Shown: positions 34,435 to 47,413, numbered from the stretch's first letter. The stretch is DNA of 64,000 bases from Hypericum androsaemum (GCA_963995505.1 OZ023185.1:18673691-18737690); one strand, 5' to 3'. Program-made: numbers and translations. Notes: a model not told the origin generated them from the sequence alone.

Positions 34435-35331
34435 ATGGGAAGCGCAGAGCCGAAAGACCCGTTGAAAGGGGTTGACTGGAAGGCTATTGGCACTGACCTC
34501 CAGAAGGACCCTAGTGCTGCTGGTGCGAAAGCCGCGGTGAAGAAGCGACTCCCGAAGAAGATTAGGCAGATTCCCGAGTGCTATTTCCTTCCCCGGCTAT
34601 CCTGGTCCAAGGCTTTTCTGTTCTATGGTTCGTGTATCGCTGGGGGGGTTGGCGCGGGAATGCTGCTCGAGGGCTGGATCGACAAGAAAGTCAAGGGTAT
34701 GATTCACGGACCATCTCTTTTAAATAGAGTTCAAATGAAAGTCTCAAATTAGAATGAAGTCCATGAATCGTTGACCTTTCCACTGTATGTGATGAAGTTT
34801 TTGTCCGACTCAAGTCAATTGATGAAGTTAGTGGCTATGAGTGAGATAATGCTGTTTCCCCTTTTACATGATTTTCCGCGAGCACTTGGACTCCGTTGCA
34901 TTCAATAGCTTTCCTAGTTGTTCCATCCATTCTTGAAGATACCATTGTTGTTGTTCTTAGTGAAGTATTGAGATGCCAGACTGTTAATACATGTGGAGTT
35001 CTTGTACCGAGTTCCTGTGCACTGCTTATGAAATCAAATTGTTTCATTCTGGAAAAATAGGGAACCCGAATTTCAATATGTTGGAGATCAGTGGGAATTT
35101 CTTTTTGGGAACTCGTAGCTTGGCTTATGCTTCAGCTGTTGAGTATTTTGCAAAGGCAATGAGTTGGTATAGTCAGTAATCTGGGCATACATAGCTGATC
35201 ATTGATAAATTAGTACTCTGTTACATTTCCTAAGAAGTTGAACTATGCACCATTATCCTCCTGAATTTGCCTGACATCATTTTGATACTGTTTCAGAGGA
35301 TGGAGGTGTCATTTGGGAGTTCGATAAATAG
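34435..35331 (+). CDS. Small plant-conserved membrane protein, 98 residues
   Basis: Exons 34435-34696 and 35297-35331 join (…KVK G/AG → E) into a frame ending EDGGVIWEFDK, followed by TAG. The protein begins MGSAEPKDPLKGVDWKAIG, has a Lys/Arg-rich middle (KKRLPKKIRQIP), then one helix near residues 63-82 (AFLFYGSCIAGGVGAGMLL) and a charged tail. The same layout is widely conserved in land plants as an uncharacterised protein. A mitochondrial inner-membrane location is plausible but is inference. An exon-1-only reading would run into intron sequence and end at 34752, which I consider wrong. Confidence 0.8.
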
Positions 35332-36740
35332 AAGATTTCTGTATTGCGGTTATACCTTCTTCATAATCTTCTCCGAAGTGGTTGCTGATTCAACTGAAAA
35401 GTCACATGGAGCTGGATGTTCACCGGAATTCTCTATAGCTTTTTTTGAGAAGGGAATTCTCTATAGCTTGAACATAGCTTTTACACAATTCCAACAGTCT
35501 CAATTTCGCAGGCTGACCTCTCCATACTCTGCACGGCCCTAGAACATGAAAATTTAAATAGCGAGACTTGGATAGTTCGCCTTTTTTTGGTTGTGATCAA
35601 CGGTGCATCAAGTGCTTCTGTTACATTATATCAGCTATCTTCCACTAGGTTATTGTGTCAACTTCAGATAGCCAGTAACCAAGTTTTGCCATGAATCGTT
35701 TCTCGTCTTTGGTTCCTTCATTTATTGTATAACTGATTGTTGGGAGGAGTCAAATTTCCTACCTTCTGGCTCTTTGGGTCTGTATCAAGATAAGTCGACT
35801 AATCTAAATTCGAGTTTGGTAAGATCTTTGGCAAATAACGACGCGTAACTTATCGCAGGGTTCAGCCAGATTTCCGGCGACAAAGAAAGGGTTGGCATAT
35901 TCCATAGCGAAATTTGGTCACCTAGAAAAAACTCTACTTTTCCTTCTGAAAAAAAGAGAGTATACTTTTCAGTTTTCAAACTATTTGTCATCCCAATATT
36001 TATTAAATTAACTGATTTAAGTTCGGTTAATATTATAATAGGGTGGCAAGTTAAATTTTAACAATTTTCTAAAAAATATATTGTAACATAGTTACACTTT
36101 CATAATTCAAACATCATATTTAGTCAAATTGGAATAACATTGTTTAAATCGATTTCCGTTATTTAGTTTTTCTCTCTTACCTTTCTTTCAATTTTTCGTA
36201 CGAGGCAATGTGCATCCACTTAACATGTGAATCGATGTCCCCGACATCAAAAAGTAGAGGATGAACCTAAAAAATTGATCTACTTTAAGTGAAAAGTCTG
36301 TTACAGCATATATAGTACGAGGTCTCTTTAGAACATAAATAAAAGACTGTAAAATAACTTGCAAGAAATAACTCGTTGGTGGTCCTAACTTCCTAAGTAC
36401 CTTCCGGGAGTGCAGCACCTGTAATTTAACTGGGGACCATTTTGGTTTGTGGAGTAAAACTTAGTCTCGCTTTTGAAAATGTGTTTTTGTGAAAACTGTA
36501 AGGTAACACATGAGACTGAATTGTATTTAACCTGATTTTTTTTTTTATATGTAGTTGGATTTGGTAAGGGATAAGTGACTTGGATTCTTTTAAAACGATA
36601 TGAAATTGAAGTTGAATTAAAAATACACGAGTTCGAATCTGAATAGGTTAAAATAACACATTATTGAAGTTTATGTGAATCATGGGATTCACACTAGATT
36701 ATATAGTTGATAATCTGAATAGGTCTCACATGTTCTTTGA
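35332..36740. other. 3' flank and intergenic DNA
   Basis: No further gene is supported. Frames such as 35785-35991 and 36188-36418 (minus) have no conserved motifs. Confidence 0.35.
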
Positions 36741-36749
36741 TAACTTTTA

Positions 36750-37783
36750 GAGTAAAATAGTTGCATTGTTTGAAATAATTGATTAATTAGGATTATCTAG
36801 TATTGTTTAGTCCCTATATTTTTGCAAATTAAATTTATTAGTCCATGTACCCAAATTCCTGCCATTTTTCCGACGACGTGCAACTAAAAGTACCAAAATA
36901 CCCGTCAACACATCTCGGAACAAACCAACCATAAGAAAAACTCTCAGACTTCAACATCATTCTTCCCCCACCCAATTAAAAAACCAAAATCACAAAACAT
37001 AATCAAAGCAAGCGATGATGTAAAAACAAAATAAACAGAAAGGAGAAACCAAGACGATGTCGCACGGCGACACGATCCCCCTACACCCGTCGTCCTAGTC
37101 GGGCATCGACGACATCAATCACCTGATCCATGTGAGCATCCAGGTAGGCCCCACCACCGTAGTCCTAGCCGGACATCGAAAGGAGAAACCAATACGATGT
37201 CGCACGGCGACACGATCCCCCTGCACCCGTCGTCCTAGTCAGGCATCGACGACATCAATCACCTGATACATGTGAGCGTCCAGGTAAGCCCCACCACCGT
37301 AGTCCTAGCCGGACATCGATGAAATTGATCACCTGATCCAAGTGAGCATCCAGGTAGATCCCGACGAGCCCGTCCCGGGATCCCCGTCTCCTTCTCCCCT
37401 TCCTCGAATCCAAACCATCACTTGTTCCCCCCTTGAATCCTGTGTCCTCCGTCCCCGCTGCGGCTTCAACTGGTGGTGTTTCCTAAACCCGTACATGGAG
37501 GACCTAATGAAGTACTTTGATAGTGGGATCTTCACCAAGTGACATGAGCTTCCAAACGTATCAAAAAGGGCAAACAACTGTTGCTTATGTGTGATTTTTT
37601 AGGGTTTGTATATGGATCAGATCAGCGGCTTAAGAATTAGTTTTGGAGTTGGGGGCATTTTGGTACTTTTAATTGTATCTCACCGGAAAAATGGCCGGAG
37701 TTTGGGTTCAGGAACTAAACAATACTAGCTTGTCCTTATTAATCAATTATTTCAAACAATAGAGACCTATGACTATTTTACTC
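36750..37783. mobile_element. Mutator-like element, 1034 bp, perfect 9-bp TSD
   Basis: A perfect target duplication, taactttta, lies at 36741-36749 and 37784-37792. Ends begin GAGTAAAATAGT on both sides. The inverted repeats continue through TGTTTGAAATAATTGATTAAT, CTAGTATTGTTTAGT and TTTTTCCG for about 140 bp. The interior contains a 140-bp GC-rich tandem repeat and the coding-like segment 37342-37542 (unrecognised; ends NPYMEDLMKYFDSGIFTK). Confidence 0.9.
37039..37345. repeat. 140-bp tandem repeat in the element cargo
   Basis: Copies start AAAGGAGAAACCAA at 37039 and 37179, with a partial third copy from about 37310. Within each unit the phrases CATCGACGACATCAATCACC and CCGGACATCGA also repeat in part, so the unit is itself a diverged duplication. 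Confidence 0.8.
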
Positions 37784-37792
37784 TAACTTTTA

Positions 37793-38842
37793 TTGTTTTT
37801 AGAAATTTATGAAATTGTCAAAAAGGTACGTACGCGCGAATCTCAATTGCAGAGTGGTCCTGGAGATGAAATATTAGGTGGTGGTTCACATGCTTACTCA
37901 TCGGAGCATTAGGGAGGTGCCAATTTCAATTTAGTAACATGATATTTGAAATTATTCGCTTCTGCGGATAAATTTAGAGGGTTCATAGGGTGGCTAATTC
38001 ATATATTTATGAAATTATCATTTTACGGAAATTATTATATAAGAGGAGGAGTTTACGTTTTTTTAGCTTTAAAATGACTAAATGAGTTTTTGGCTACTAA
38101 ACATGCATACACTAAAAAATAACTTGGTTCATATTAAAGTAAAAACATCGATAATTATTTTTTGGTCTCTATTTAAATCATCAAAAATTTCGCTTCTAAC
38201 ATTATTCAATTGTTATACTCGATTGATATAGTTTTGTTACAACAAGATAACAATTACAATGACCATTTGGAGACGATTTAGAAGATGACAAAATGATGTA
38301 AAAATTATCAAACATGCAAGTCTGAAACAAACTATTATCTTAAAATATTTTTCAAATTTGTAAAATATGTAAAAATATATTTTTTATTCAAAATTTTACT
38401 TTATGAGAAGGTGAGATCGAGATTTAATACAATAATTTTCTGAAAAAATGTTGTTATTAGGATATAGAAGTTATAAAATTTTAAAACTGCACCCAACTTG
38501 GGACAAGAGCTTTTTATCAATTTAGAAAAATTATTACTTTACAAAGTATCATTTTAGAGAGATTCAGTGATGAATTTGTAGGCGCTACTCCACATGGTAT
38601 CCATGTATCTAGATATCTAGTTAACTAGGTTCGAACATGATAAATTTTTAAATAACAATAAAATTATCTTCACAACTATTTAAGAATGTTCTCAAGAATT
38701 TAAATTCGAGACTTATGATTTACAACAATTCGTTTGTGAATGATAGATGGTCCATACTTTTACTCATCAGAGCATTAAATAAAAAGGAAGCATCCCGAAA
38801 AGGGGAGATTAGATGTTGTTGGAGGCCGAGTAGCACCGATCG
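37793..38842. other. AT-rich intergenic DNA with a MITE-like relic
   Basis: Around 38160-38420 the sequence is a diverged reverse complement of segments near 59170-59330 and 60120-60270 (shared CATCATTTTGTCATC-like, CTTGTTGTAACAAAA-like and GAATAATG-like blocks). This suggests three copies of one MITE family. No gene was seen. Confidence 0.4.
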
Positions 38843-38851
38843 GGAAAGGAG

Positions 38852-39178
38852 GGAATTTTTTCTAAAATTGGCAAAAAGCATACATATTTTCCCTAAATAG
38901 GCAAAAAGTTGTACATATTCCCAAAATAGGTTGAAAGATTATTTAATATTAAAAAATACTGAAGGAGGCGCCCCAACAAGTTGGCGCCTCCAGTGGGAAC
39001 GCTGCACATGTCAGAAGGTTTAGAAAAAATATATATATATAGGTGCCAACTTGTTGGGGCGCCTCCTTCAGTATTTTTTAATATTAAATAATCTTTCAAC
39101 TTATTTTGGGAATATGTATAACTTTTTGCCTATTTAGGGAAAATATGTATGTTTTTTGCCCATTTCAGAAAAAATCCC
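38852..39178. mobile_element. Hairpin MITE (327 bp), perfect 9-bp TSD
   Basis: The target duplication ggaaaggag lies at 38843-38851 and 39179-39187. Two arms of about 138 bp (38852-38990 and 39041-39178) are nearly perfect inverted copies around a loop of about 50 bp; both contain TACATATTTTCCCTAAATAGG, AATATTAAAAAATACTGAAG and GGCGCCCCAACAAGTTGG or its complement. The transcript would fold into one long hairpin, a typical source of small RNAs. No protein is encoded. Confidence 0.9.
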
Positions 39179-39187
39179 GGAAAGGAG

Positions 39188-41073
39188 AAAGGGTAAGGAA
39201 TTTTAATAGCAAACTCGTAATATTAAGCAATTTCGAAAGTACATCAGGCAAAACATTTCCAAAGCATATGCGAAAACAATCCAAAGACACATCAGACAAA
39301 AAGGTCAAAGGCATATCAAGCAAAAAATTTCAAGCACACATCATGCAAAAATGATGTCACATCAGATATGTCATTGTCTTTTCAAGGGCACAAGAGTACA
39401 CGAAAATGATACATCAGACAAAAACAACGGCACATCAGAAAAAAGGGCATATCAAACAAATATTACAAGGGCACAAAACAACGAGGCAATAGTAATTGAT
39501 TTTACAAGGGCACAAAAACATTGAGAGCCTACTTCGTCATTGACCAGTCAAGGGCACAAAAACAAATCTCAAGCGATGCATCGAAGCCTGTCCGACGCAC
39601 CAAGGACTGGACGCCCAGAGCCACGAAGTCGCCGACCGCGTCATCTGCTCTGTCTCACACAGCGTCGTGTGTGGCCCCCAAGAGGCCCAGGCCCCGGCCC
39701 CATCTCCGCCACCGTGAAATAAGTCGGCGCGGATGACGAGGATCATCCGATCGTGGTGGGATTCGTGAGTGAATGTCTGGCAACTCGTGAAATTAAGAAG
39801 AGAGATTGGGTTAGGGACAAAATTGTAATATCACGTGAATAACAAGAGTGTTGTACACGTGAAATCAAGACCGTTCAATATTTTAAATTAACGATCTACA
39901 TTTGAGGGAACCAAGAACAAATCCGCTTCCCCAAAAAATTCATGAAAGGGGAGTACTTTGAAGAGTTTTTTTTTATGGTGTATTTTGAAGAGTTAATTAA
40001 AGGAAACAGTAGTAAATAAACCCCAAACAAGAGTCGGCGCTCATGGGCTCGCAGCCCCAAGTAGATAAAAAGCAGAGGAAGACAACGGAAAGCTGGCAGC
40101 TATTTGTCATTACAAATCGATTAAGAAAACCCCAAATTAGGAAACTTTTTATTTTGGAGACCAAGGAGACATTATTATTTTCCAACAAAGGAGACATTAT
40201 TATTATTATTATTACTACTTATTAGGTGGCTCTCCAACTGCCTCCAAGAGCCACTCCCCCCATGGGCTAACTAAACGCCACCGCTCCAGTTCCAACGCCA
40301 CCGTGAAACAAGTCGACGCCTTTATTGTTCATGGACGAGTCACACCAACTGGGTCTCTCTCAAAATCCTCTCTTTCCCTTGGTGGGTTCCTGGTTTTTAT
40401 TTCTAAGTTTGTGCGTAATAATGTTTAATTTTGGATCTTGTCCTTTTCTTTCTTTCCTAAACTACCCAGTTTCGAATAATCCAACTACTCCTGAGTTCGA
40501 GTTCGAGTTCGAGTTCGAGTCTGGTTATGCTAGAACAACCCGTAGTTTTTTTGTCCTTTACTATGTGTGTGTCTGTGACATTTAATGTAGCTTGATGGGC
40601 ATGAGTTGACAGCCTGCGAGGAATTCTGAGCAGACTAAGGTTGTTGTCTTTTTTTGTTTTTTTTGTTTGGCGGTGGGATGGGTCAATCACTAGGTGGAAG
40701 CTTATCCACTGCGGGATTTCAGGGTTTTTGTCTATCTAGTTTATGTGTTTTGGTGGAGACTAAGCAGGAGTTACTTCAATTGATGAAGCAATAAAAGTAG
40801 TTGCTTGACTTCATTGTCTGAATTGTCAAAGGAGAATCTGCAAAGTGGTTAGTGGATCTTTTTTCTCCTTGCTTTATGGCTTTTTTGGCTGAGAAAAGAA
40901 TCAATTTTTATCTTTTTTCCACTCTTTTAACTGTCATCACGACTCCATGGTCCAGCAGATATAGATTCCAGATCAGGAGGACTTGATTGTGTTTAGATTG
41001 CTTCTCTTTTGGTTGCAGGGTAGCGGAGAGACCCGGGTTGAGGAGTTGAAGTAGAAGGTAGGCTGAGTGAGAG
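39188..41073 (+). promoter_or_regulatory. Intergenic DNA, then promoter and 5' leader of PHYE
   Basis: 39240-39510 holds loose repeats of ACATCAGACAAAA and AAGGGCACAA. 40493-40520 is a GAGTTC hexanucleotide repeat (four copies plus a partial). A 5'-leader intron ending TTGCAG at about 41020 is likely, because the bases after it run without an ATG to 41074. No single TATA box stands out. Confidence 0.45.
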
Positions 41074-44000
41074 ATGACATCAAGATCAACTAATAGGGCT
41101 AGCAGTGGGAGGAGTAATTCGTCCCGGTCGAGAAAAATCGCCCGTATTTCTACACAGACCCCACTTGATGCCAAGCTTCATGAAGGGTTCGAAGGATCAG
41201 AGAATAATCAGTTTGATTACTCCACGTCAATTGACGTCAACATCTCTGCTTCGAACAGCAATGTTCCTCCCCAGACTGTATCGTCTTACCTCCAGAATAT
41301 CCAGAGAGGGAGGCTTATTCAGCCCTTTGGTTGTTTGATTGCTCTGGATGAGCAGAATTTAACAGTCATAGCATACAGCGAAAATGCCCCCGAGATGTTG
41401 GACTTGGCGCCACACTCTGTCCCGAACATTGAACAGCAAGACGCTCTTAGTATTGGGACGGACGTAAGGACACTTTTCCGGTCGCCAGGTGCTGCTGCCT
41501 TACAGAAAGCAGCCAGCTTTTCAGACATCAATCTTCTCAACCCAATATTGGTTCACTGCAAAAGCTCTGGTAAGCCTTTTTATGCAATTTTGCATAGAAT
41601 AGATGTTGGGATTGTTATAGATTTGGAACCGGTAAATCCAGCTGATGTTCCGGTAAATGCTGCTGGAGCGTTGAAGTCATATAAACTTGCAGCAAAGGCC
41701 ATATCCAAATTGCAGTCATTGCACAGTGGAAATATTTCATTGTTGTGTGATGTTTTAGTCAAGGAAGTTAGTGATCTGACAGGCTATGACAGAGTAATGG
41801 TCTATAAGTTCCATGAGGATGATCACGGTGAAGTTGTTGCAGAGTGCCACAGACCTGACTTAGAACCTTTTCTTGGCTTGCATTATCCAGCCACCGACAT
41901 ACCTCAAGCCTCGAGATTTCTTTTTATGAAAAACAAGATCAGAATGATATGCGACTGTTATGCTCAGCCGGTCAAAGTAGTTCAGTACACCGGATTATCC
42001 CAGTCTTTAAGTCTTTGTGGTTCATCTTTGAGAGCTCCTCATGGCTGTCATGCACAGTATATGGTAAATATGGGTTCAATTGGATCTCTTGTTATGTCTG
42101 TGACAATAAATGATGATGATGATGATGAAACGAGAACTGATCAGCGAAAGGGAAGAAAACTATGGGGTTTGGTGGTGTGCCATCACACAGGCCCCAGGTT
42201 TGTTCCATTTCCTTTGAGATATGCATGCGAGTTCTTAATCCAGGTCTTTGGCATTCAGATCAACAAGGAAGTGGAGCTGGCAGCTCAAATGAGAGAGAAG
42301 CATATTTTAGAAATTCAAACTGTGCTGTGTGACATGCTTCTTAGAGAATCACCTGTCGCAATTGTCACTCAATCACCGAATGTGATGGATCTTGTTAAGT
42401 GTGATGGAGCTGCACTCTATTATCAGAAGAGGTTTTGGTTGCTTGGTGTTAGCCCTACAGAGGAACAAATTAGAGATATAACTGAATGGCTTCTCGAATA
42501 CCATGCTGGAAGTACGGGATTAAGCACCGACAGCCTTACGGAGGCAGGTTATCCTGGTGCTTCAGTTCTTGGTGATGCAGTTTGTGGGATGGCTGCTATC
42601 AGGATAAACTCAAAAGATTTCCTATTTTGGTTTAGATCCCATGCTGCCAAGGAGATCAAGTGGAGTGGTGCAAAACATGATCCCGATGACAAGGACGAAG
42701 GCAGGAAAATGCATCCAAGATCGTCATTTAAGGCTTTCCTTGAAGTTGTCAAGTGGCGGAGCCTGCCTTGGGAAGATGTTGAAATGGATGCCATCCACTC
42801 CTTGCAGCTGATACTCAGAGGAACCCTGCAAAATGAGCCTGTAGATGATTCCAAAGCAATCGTTAATGTCACAACAGATGACGATAGAGTCCAGAAGGTG
42901 GATGAACTACGTGTCATCACCGGTGAGATTGTTCGTTTGATTGAGACAGCAGCAGTCCCTATAATGGCTGTTGATGTATCTGGCAATATAAATGGATGGA
43001 ATACTAAAGTAGTGGAACTGTCTGGTTTGCCTGTAGAGCAAGCTATTGGCATGCCTTTTGTCGACCTCGTTGAGAGTGACTCTGTTGATGTAATTAAGAA
43101 CATGCTTTCGATGGCTTTGCAAGGTAATGCTATAACTTATTTTTATACTGCCGAACTCCGATTGCAATTTCATGCTAGTTCTCATGTTTTATACTGCCGA
43201 AGAGTAGGTGATCCTAGTGTTGATATGTTGATGTTTCGGTGGCACGAAAACGTCACGAAAGATTTCATGTTTGCTCTGATGTGCTAAAGATTTAAATGTA
43301 TTGTGACCAGTTTTACTCTACTCATCCGATTATTTGAATTGCAGGTGTGGAAGAGAAAAATATTGAAATCAAACTTAAAAGTTTCGGACACACGGAGAGA
43401 AATGGTCCGCTAATCTTAGTGGTGAATGCATGTTGCAGTCGAGACATACAAGAAAACTTGGTCGGCGTCTGCTTTGTCGGGCAAGATTTTACAGGGCAGA
43501 GGTTGATAATGGACAAGTACACACGCTTGCAAGGTGATTATGTTGGAATATTGAGGAACCCGACTACCCTGATTCCTCCGATTTTCATGACCGACGAGAA
43601 TGGCCGATGCTTGGAATGGAATCCTGCTATGGAAAAGTTGTCTGGTTTGAAGAGGGAAGAAGCCATTAATCAAATGCTTCTTGGGGAGGTCTTCACTGTT
43701 GAAAGTTTTGGCTGCCAGGTTAAAGATCACGACACGTTGACGAAACTCAAGATATTGCAGAATACAGTTGTAGCAGGTCAGGATATAGATAGAATTTCGT
43801 TTGGGTTTTATAATGACAAGGGCAAGTACATTGAAGCCTTGCTTTCTGCAAACAAAAGAACCGATGCAGAGGGAAGAATTACGGGAATTCTGTACTTTTT
43901 GTCAGTGACAAGTCCAGAACTTCAATATGCTCTACGTGTACAGAAAATGTCGGAGCAGGCTGCAATAAAATCCCAAAACAAATTGTCATATTTTCGCCAG

Positions 44001-44914
44001 GAAGTTGAGAATCCGCTGAGTGGTATAAAGCTTACGCAGGGTCTGATGGGCTCTACTGGTTTGAGCGAAGAACAGGAGAAGCTACTGAAGACGAGCATAA
44101 TGTGTCGAGAACAGCTAACTAAGATCATCAGTGATTCTGATGTAGAGAGCATTGAGGAATGGTATGGACATTCTCACTAATTGATTGTTTATACCTAATT
44201 GTCAAGCAGTGTTAAAAAATCGAGACCAAAACGCGGTGGTTTGATCACTTTGTTGATTAAAAATCCTTTTGCAGTTTCAGGGAACTGACCTTGACAGAGT
44301 TCAGCCTCGGAGAATCGCTGGATGCTGTCGTAAACCAAGCGATGATCCTAAGCAAGGAGCGTCAGGTGCAGATCATCTGTGATTTACCATCCGAAGAGTC
44401 GTCCATGCACCTTTACGGAGATTATACGAGGCTTCAACAAGCTCTTTCGGATTTTCTAACAAATGCAATCATCATCACACCTGCTTTTGTGGAATCGTCC
44501 ATAGCATTCAATGTAACGTCACGAAGGGAGCACATAGGAAAAAAGATGCAACTTGTTCATCTTGAATTTCGGTATGCATCTCGACTTCTTTTTGATTTAG
44601 TCCATTGACATTGTTTCGCTACTTGTTGTGTCGCATTTTCGACCTTTTGAAAGCATGCTCTGATGAGCAGAAGCACAGAGTGCATCTGATGCCCACACTT
44701 GTATTGCAGAATAACGCACCCTGCTCCTGGAATGCCCGAAAGTTTGATCCGAGAGATGTTCCAGCAAACGCCGGGCGCTTCAAGGGAAGGTCTTGGCATG
44801 TACATCAGCCAGAAGCTTGTCAAGAATATGAACGGGACTGTACAGTATCTTAGAGGAGAAGATAGTTCCTCTTTCATCATTCTAATAGAATTTCCACTGG
44901 CTGATGGGTCTTGA
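41074..44914 (+). CDS. PHYE: Phytochrome E, red/far-red photoreceptor
   Basis: Four coding exons (41074-43123, 43345-44161, 44275-44571, 44710-44914) with GT/AG junctions and matching phases give 1122 residues, close to Arabidopsis phyE (1112). The three introns sit where plant phytochrome genes keep them. Order: short Ser-rich N-terminus (no long phyB-type extension), PAS-like domain with [13 protein letters not shown] domain with the bilin-binding Cys in [11 protein letters not shown] (residue 325), PHY domain (WGLVVCHHT before it), two PAS repeats, and a C-terminal histidine-kinase-like module. The kinase module lacks the usual phospho-His, as in other plant phytochromes. An Asp run (NDDDDDE) interrupts the GAF-PHY region. 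I chose the exon 3 acceptor at 44275 because it keeps the expected three residues (CFR) before ELTLTEF. It converts to an active form in red light and acts in the nucleus and cytosol. Confidence 0.96.
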
Positions 44915-46855
44915 CCGGCCTTGTACTTCCCATCGGGTTCACAACGTGAAGCAGACTCGCGGTATGCTGTTCGAAGGCACGCCGTGTTGGTGAAATGGCT
45001 TGCCCCAACAACTCGGGGTTTAACAAAGCTGCTTCTCCGACATACAAAAGCTGGGAAACGCCAGGTGATGGCTTCTCTTTCGAGGCTTCTCGGAGATGAA
45101 GAAGCAGAGGAATAATAGAAAAGTTTTGTTTCCCATATGTACAGTGTTAACCCCACTTGAGGCTACCAACCTGAACAGTTGCATCGGACCAGCATGCCAT
45201 TTCATGGAACATAAGCTACTTGAGTATTCCATTTTCGGGTTGTATGACACCGAAATCGGGTGTGTTTGATACTTATTCTGGACAGGACAACACGCGTTCC
45301 GGCCCATGTTCCTGCATGTTCAAGACTAATATAGATGCACTCATGCTAACTCGCCCGTTTTGGGTTAGATACAAAACTGTGTCAACTGATTCACGAAAAA
45401 TAAAACTCAGGGACACGAAAGAGACCGGTAACCATGGCTGTATTGTAATCGCATACACGAAGAAAAAGTCAAACCACATTTACAACTAGCAATGTTTATC
45501 TGCGGAGCCCCCGGCTCCACCAATTTGACAGCTCCGGATGGTTAAGTTGCAACGATTTGGTTGCTTTTGTGATGACATTGCGTAGTGGTGGGGTTTGTGC
45601 GTTTGCCATTGTGCTTGCGGTTGCATGTCTCGAGATGGAGCTTGTTGGGAGAGCTCATCATACCACGCTCTATTAATTCATATTCAAGTCAGACAAAATC
45701 GTCAAAAATGTCAGAACTTTCTTCACCAAAATTTATTATGGATACATTGCATAGCCAAAAAAGGCAACCACCACATAAGCCTGGAGGCTACGTGTATAAT
45801 TCAGCATCTAAAACCAAAATGGTATGACAAAAGTAAGATAATGGATCTACTCATCCCCACAGGATTGGTTTGGATTTGTCTGGCTGTCCACTTTTCTTGT
45901 GATACCATTATGTCCTCTGATTGCTTCCAACATATTGCCTCCAACACACAAAAGTGACCAACAGATACACTTCCCAATTAAATAAGTGTTAACCAATCTC
46001 AGTCAGGCGATTGGTTAAGTGATTGATTCGTTTCGGGATGCTGTGTTTTTTTTTTTACTGTTAAAATTGGACGACAGGATCTTGATGTTAGGTATCTCTA
46101 AGCATTTGATACGTCCAGCTTGTACATTCGCACAATAATAATAAAACTATGACATGGTATGAACATACGATATTTTTTGAAGGAAATGATAGAACTTTAT
46201 TATATATAAAAATCATACAAAGATATAGCTTATTGAGCCTCTCAGGCAATCCACGAGACCATACACATACAATCTGATTTGGGGGTATGAGTTTTTTATT
46301 AGCCGGTTTCAGACATCTTTTAAAGGCAATACTCCAGTTCAGTTTCAGAATACCATTTATGTGGTTCCAACATATTCCATTATGATTTTTAGAATAATTC
46401 TCTTTTAAATAAATAGAACCATTTTTTAAAACCAGAAAATCAATGGAGTTGTTCTAGTTTAATCGGGTCTGTAGTTTGAATCTTTGGAAAGGAAACAATG
46501 TTAAACATTAATTGAAATTTTTTTGACACCTTTTAAATATCATAAATGGATTAGTCGGCTCAATTGACTGAATACTATGTGTGATTTTATCGATATGTTT
46601 TCAAGAACCACCATAAATTCTAAGTCTGAACAGAATATCAATACATTTATGTTCCACAGAATTTGCCAAAATGGGTCAAAGTAGATATATTATTGTACAT
46701 TATAAAAAAAATCAGAAAAAACCTGTTGGAGATTTCCGAAGAAAATCCAAGTTCATGAAACTTGAACCCCAAAAAAATAATAATAATAATAATAAGTGAA
46801 TATCTATCTCATGTGTAGAATTAACAGAAATCTTAGAAATGAACAGAGATCCAAA
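44915..46855. other. PHYE 3' flank and intergenic DNA
   Basis: The first few hundred bases are probably 3' UTR. Short frames up to 45957 show nothing conserved. An ATA/AAT microsatellite lies near 46775-46795. Confidence 0.35.
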
Positions 46856-47413
46856 TTAGCTTAGTTCAGCTTCAGTTTTAATCCCTTGTCTCATCCTTAT
46901 TATAAAATCATCAAACTTTCTGTTCAATTCCATCAACCCAATTTCATCATCTTCATCCTCATCAACATTTCCATGTCCATGTCCATGTCCATTCCCATTT
47001 TCTTGTTGATCATCCTCCTCCACTTCTTCAGTGACCAAAGAACTCTCTTCTTCCTTGCACTCTTCTGCCTCTTTCTCCTCCTCCTCCTCCTCCAAGTTGA
47101 TCACCTCTTTAGTCATCTCCAAAGATGGTTCATGCACCTCTTTCTCCTTGGTCCCCAACACACCAAGAAGATCACTCCCCTCGGGCGAGTCACCGACCCC
47201 GCCGCGGGAGATCTTGAGGATCACCAGGATCCCATTGAAGAGGAGGAACATGTAGTTCTTGTTCATGTTGATGCAGATCAGCTGAACCAAGTTGTGGACG
47301 CCAGGGAGGAGGAGGATGAAGGCAGAGAGGAAAACCAGTGAGGCTAACACCTTGGTGTTGGCTGGTTTAGTTGAAGCTTGGTGGTGGTGTTGTTGATGTG
47401 TAGATGTCTCCAT
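46856..47413 (-). CDS. DUF4408/DUF761-type plant membrane protein
   Basis: The minus-strand frame encodes 185 residues with no intron. After a His/Gln-rich start (METSTHQQHHHQAS), two hydrophobic segments (about residues 22-48 and 54-67) form a membrane hairpin. A long acidic tail with EEEEEEKEAEE and a GHGHGHGN repeat follows. The C-terminus, MELNRKFDDFIIRMRQGI, is the DUF761 signature. Families of this layout (DUF4408 plus DUF761) are plant-specific; some members are stress-responsive, but no reaction is known. The adjacent 47414-47430 A/T run and a TATA-like element upstream support this start. Confidence 0.85.
   Translation of the reverse strand: METSTHQQHHHQASTKPANTKVLASLVFLSAFILLLPGVHNLVQLICINMNKNYMFLLFNGILVILKISRGGVGDSPEGSDLLGVLGTKEKEVHEPSLEMTKEVINLEEEEEEKEAEECKEEESSLVTEEVEEDDQQENGNGHGHGHGNVDEDEDDEIGLMELNRKFDDFIIRMRQGIKTEAELS

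Noticed and set aside
34991..35179. 62-codon frame inside the 34.4-kb gene
   Set aside because: It lies wholly in the intron between the two exons and is not conserved-looking.
40325..40585. 86-codon frame upstream of PHYE with EFEFEFE
   Set aside because: It is created by the GAGTTC hexanucleotide repeat in the PHYE leader or promoter; no protein features.
42549..43103. 184-codon antisense frame in PHYE exon 1
   Set aside because: It is antisense to a strongly conserved coding exon and has no features of its own.
44557..45156. 199-codon minus-strand frame opposite the PHYE 3' end
   Set aside because: It overlaps PHYE exon 4 and its intron in antisense, with no domain; it is a shadow of the coding strand.
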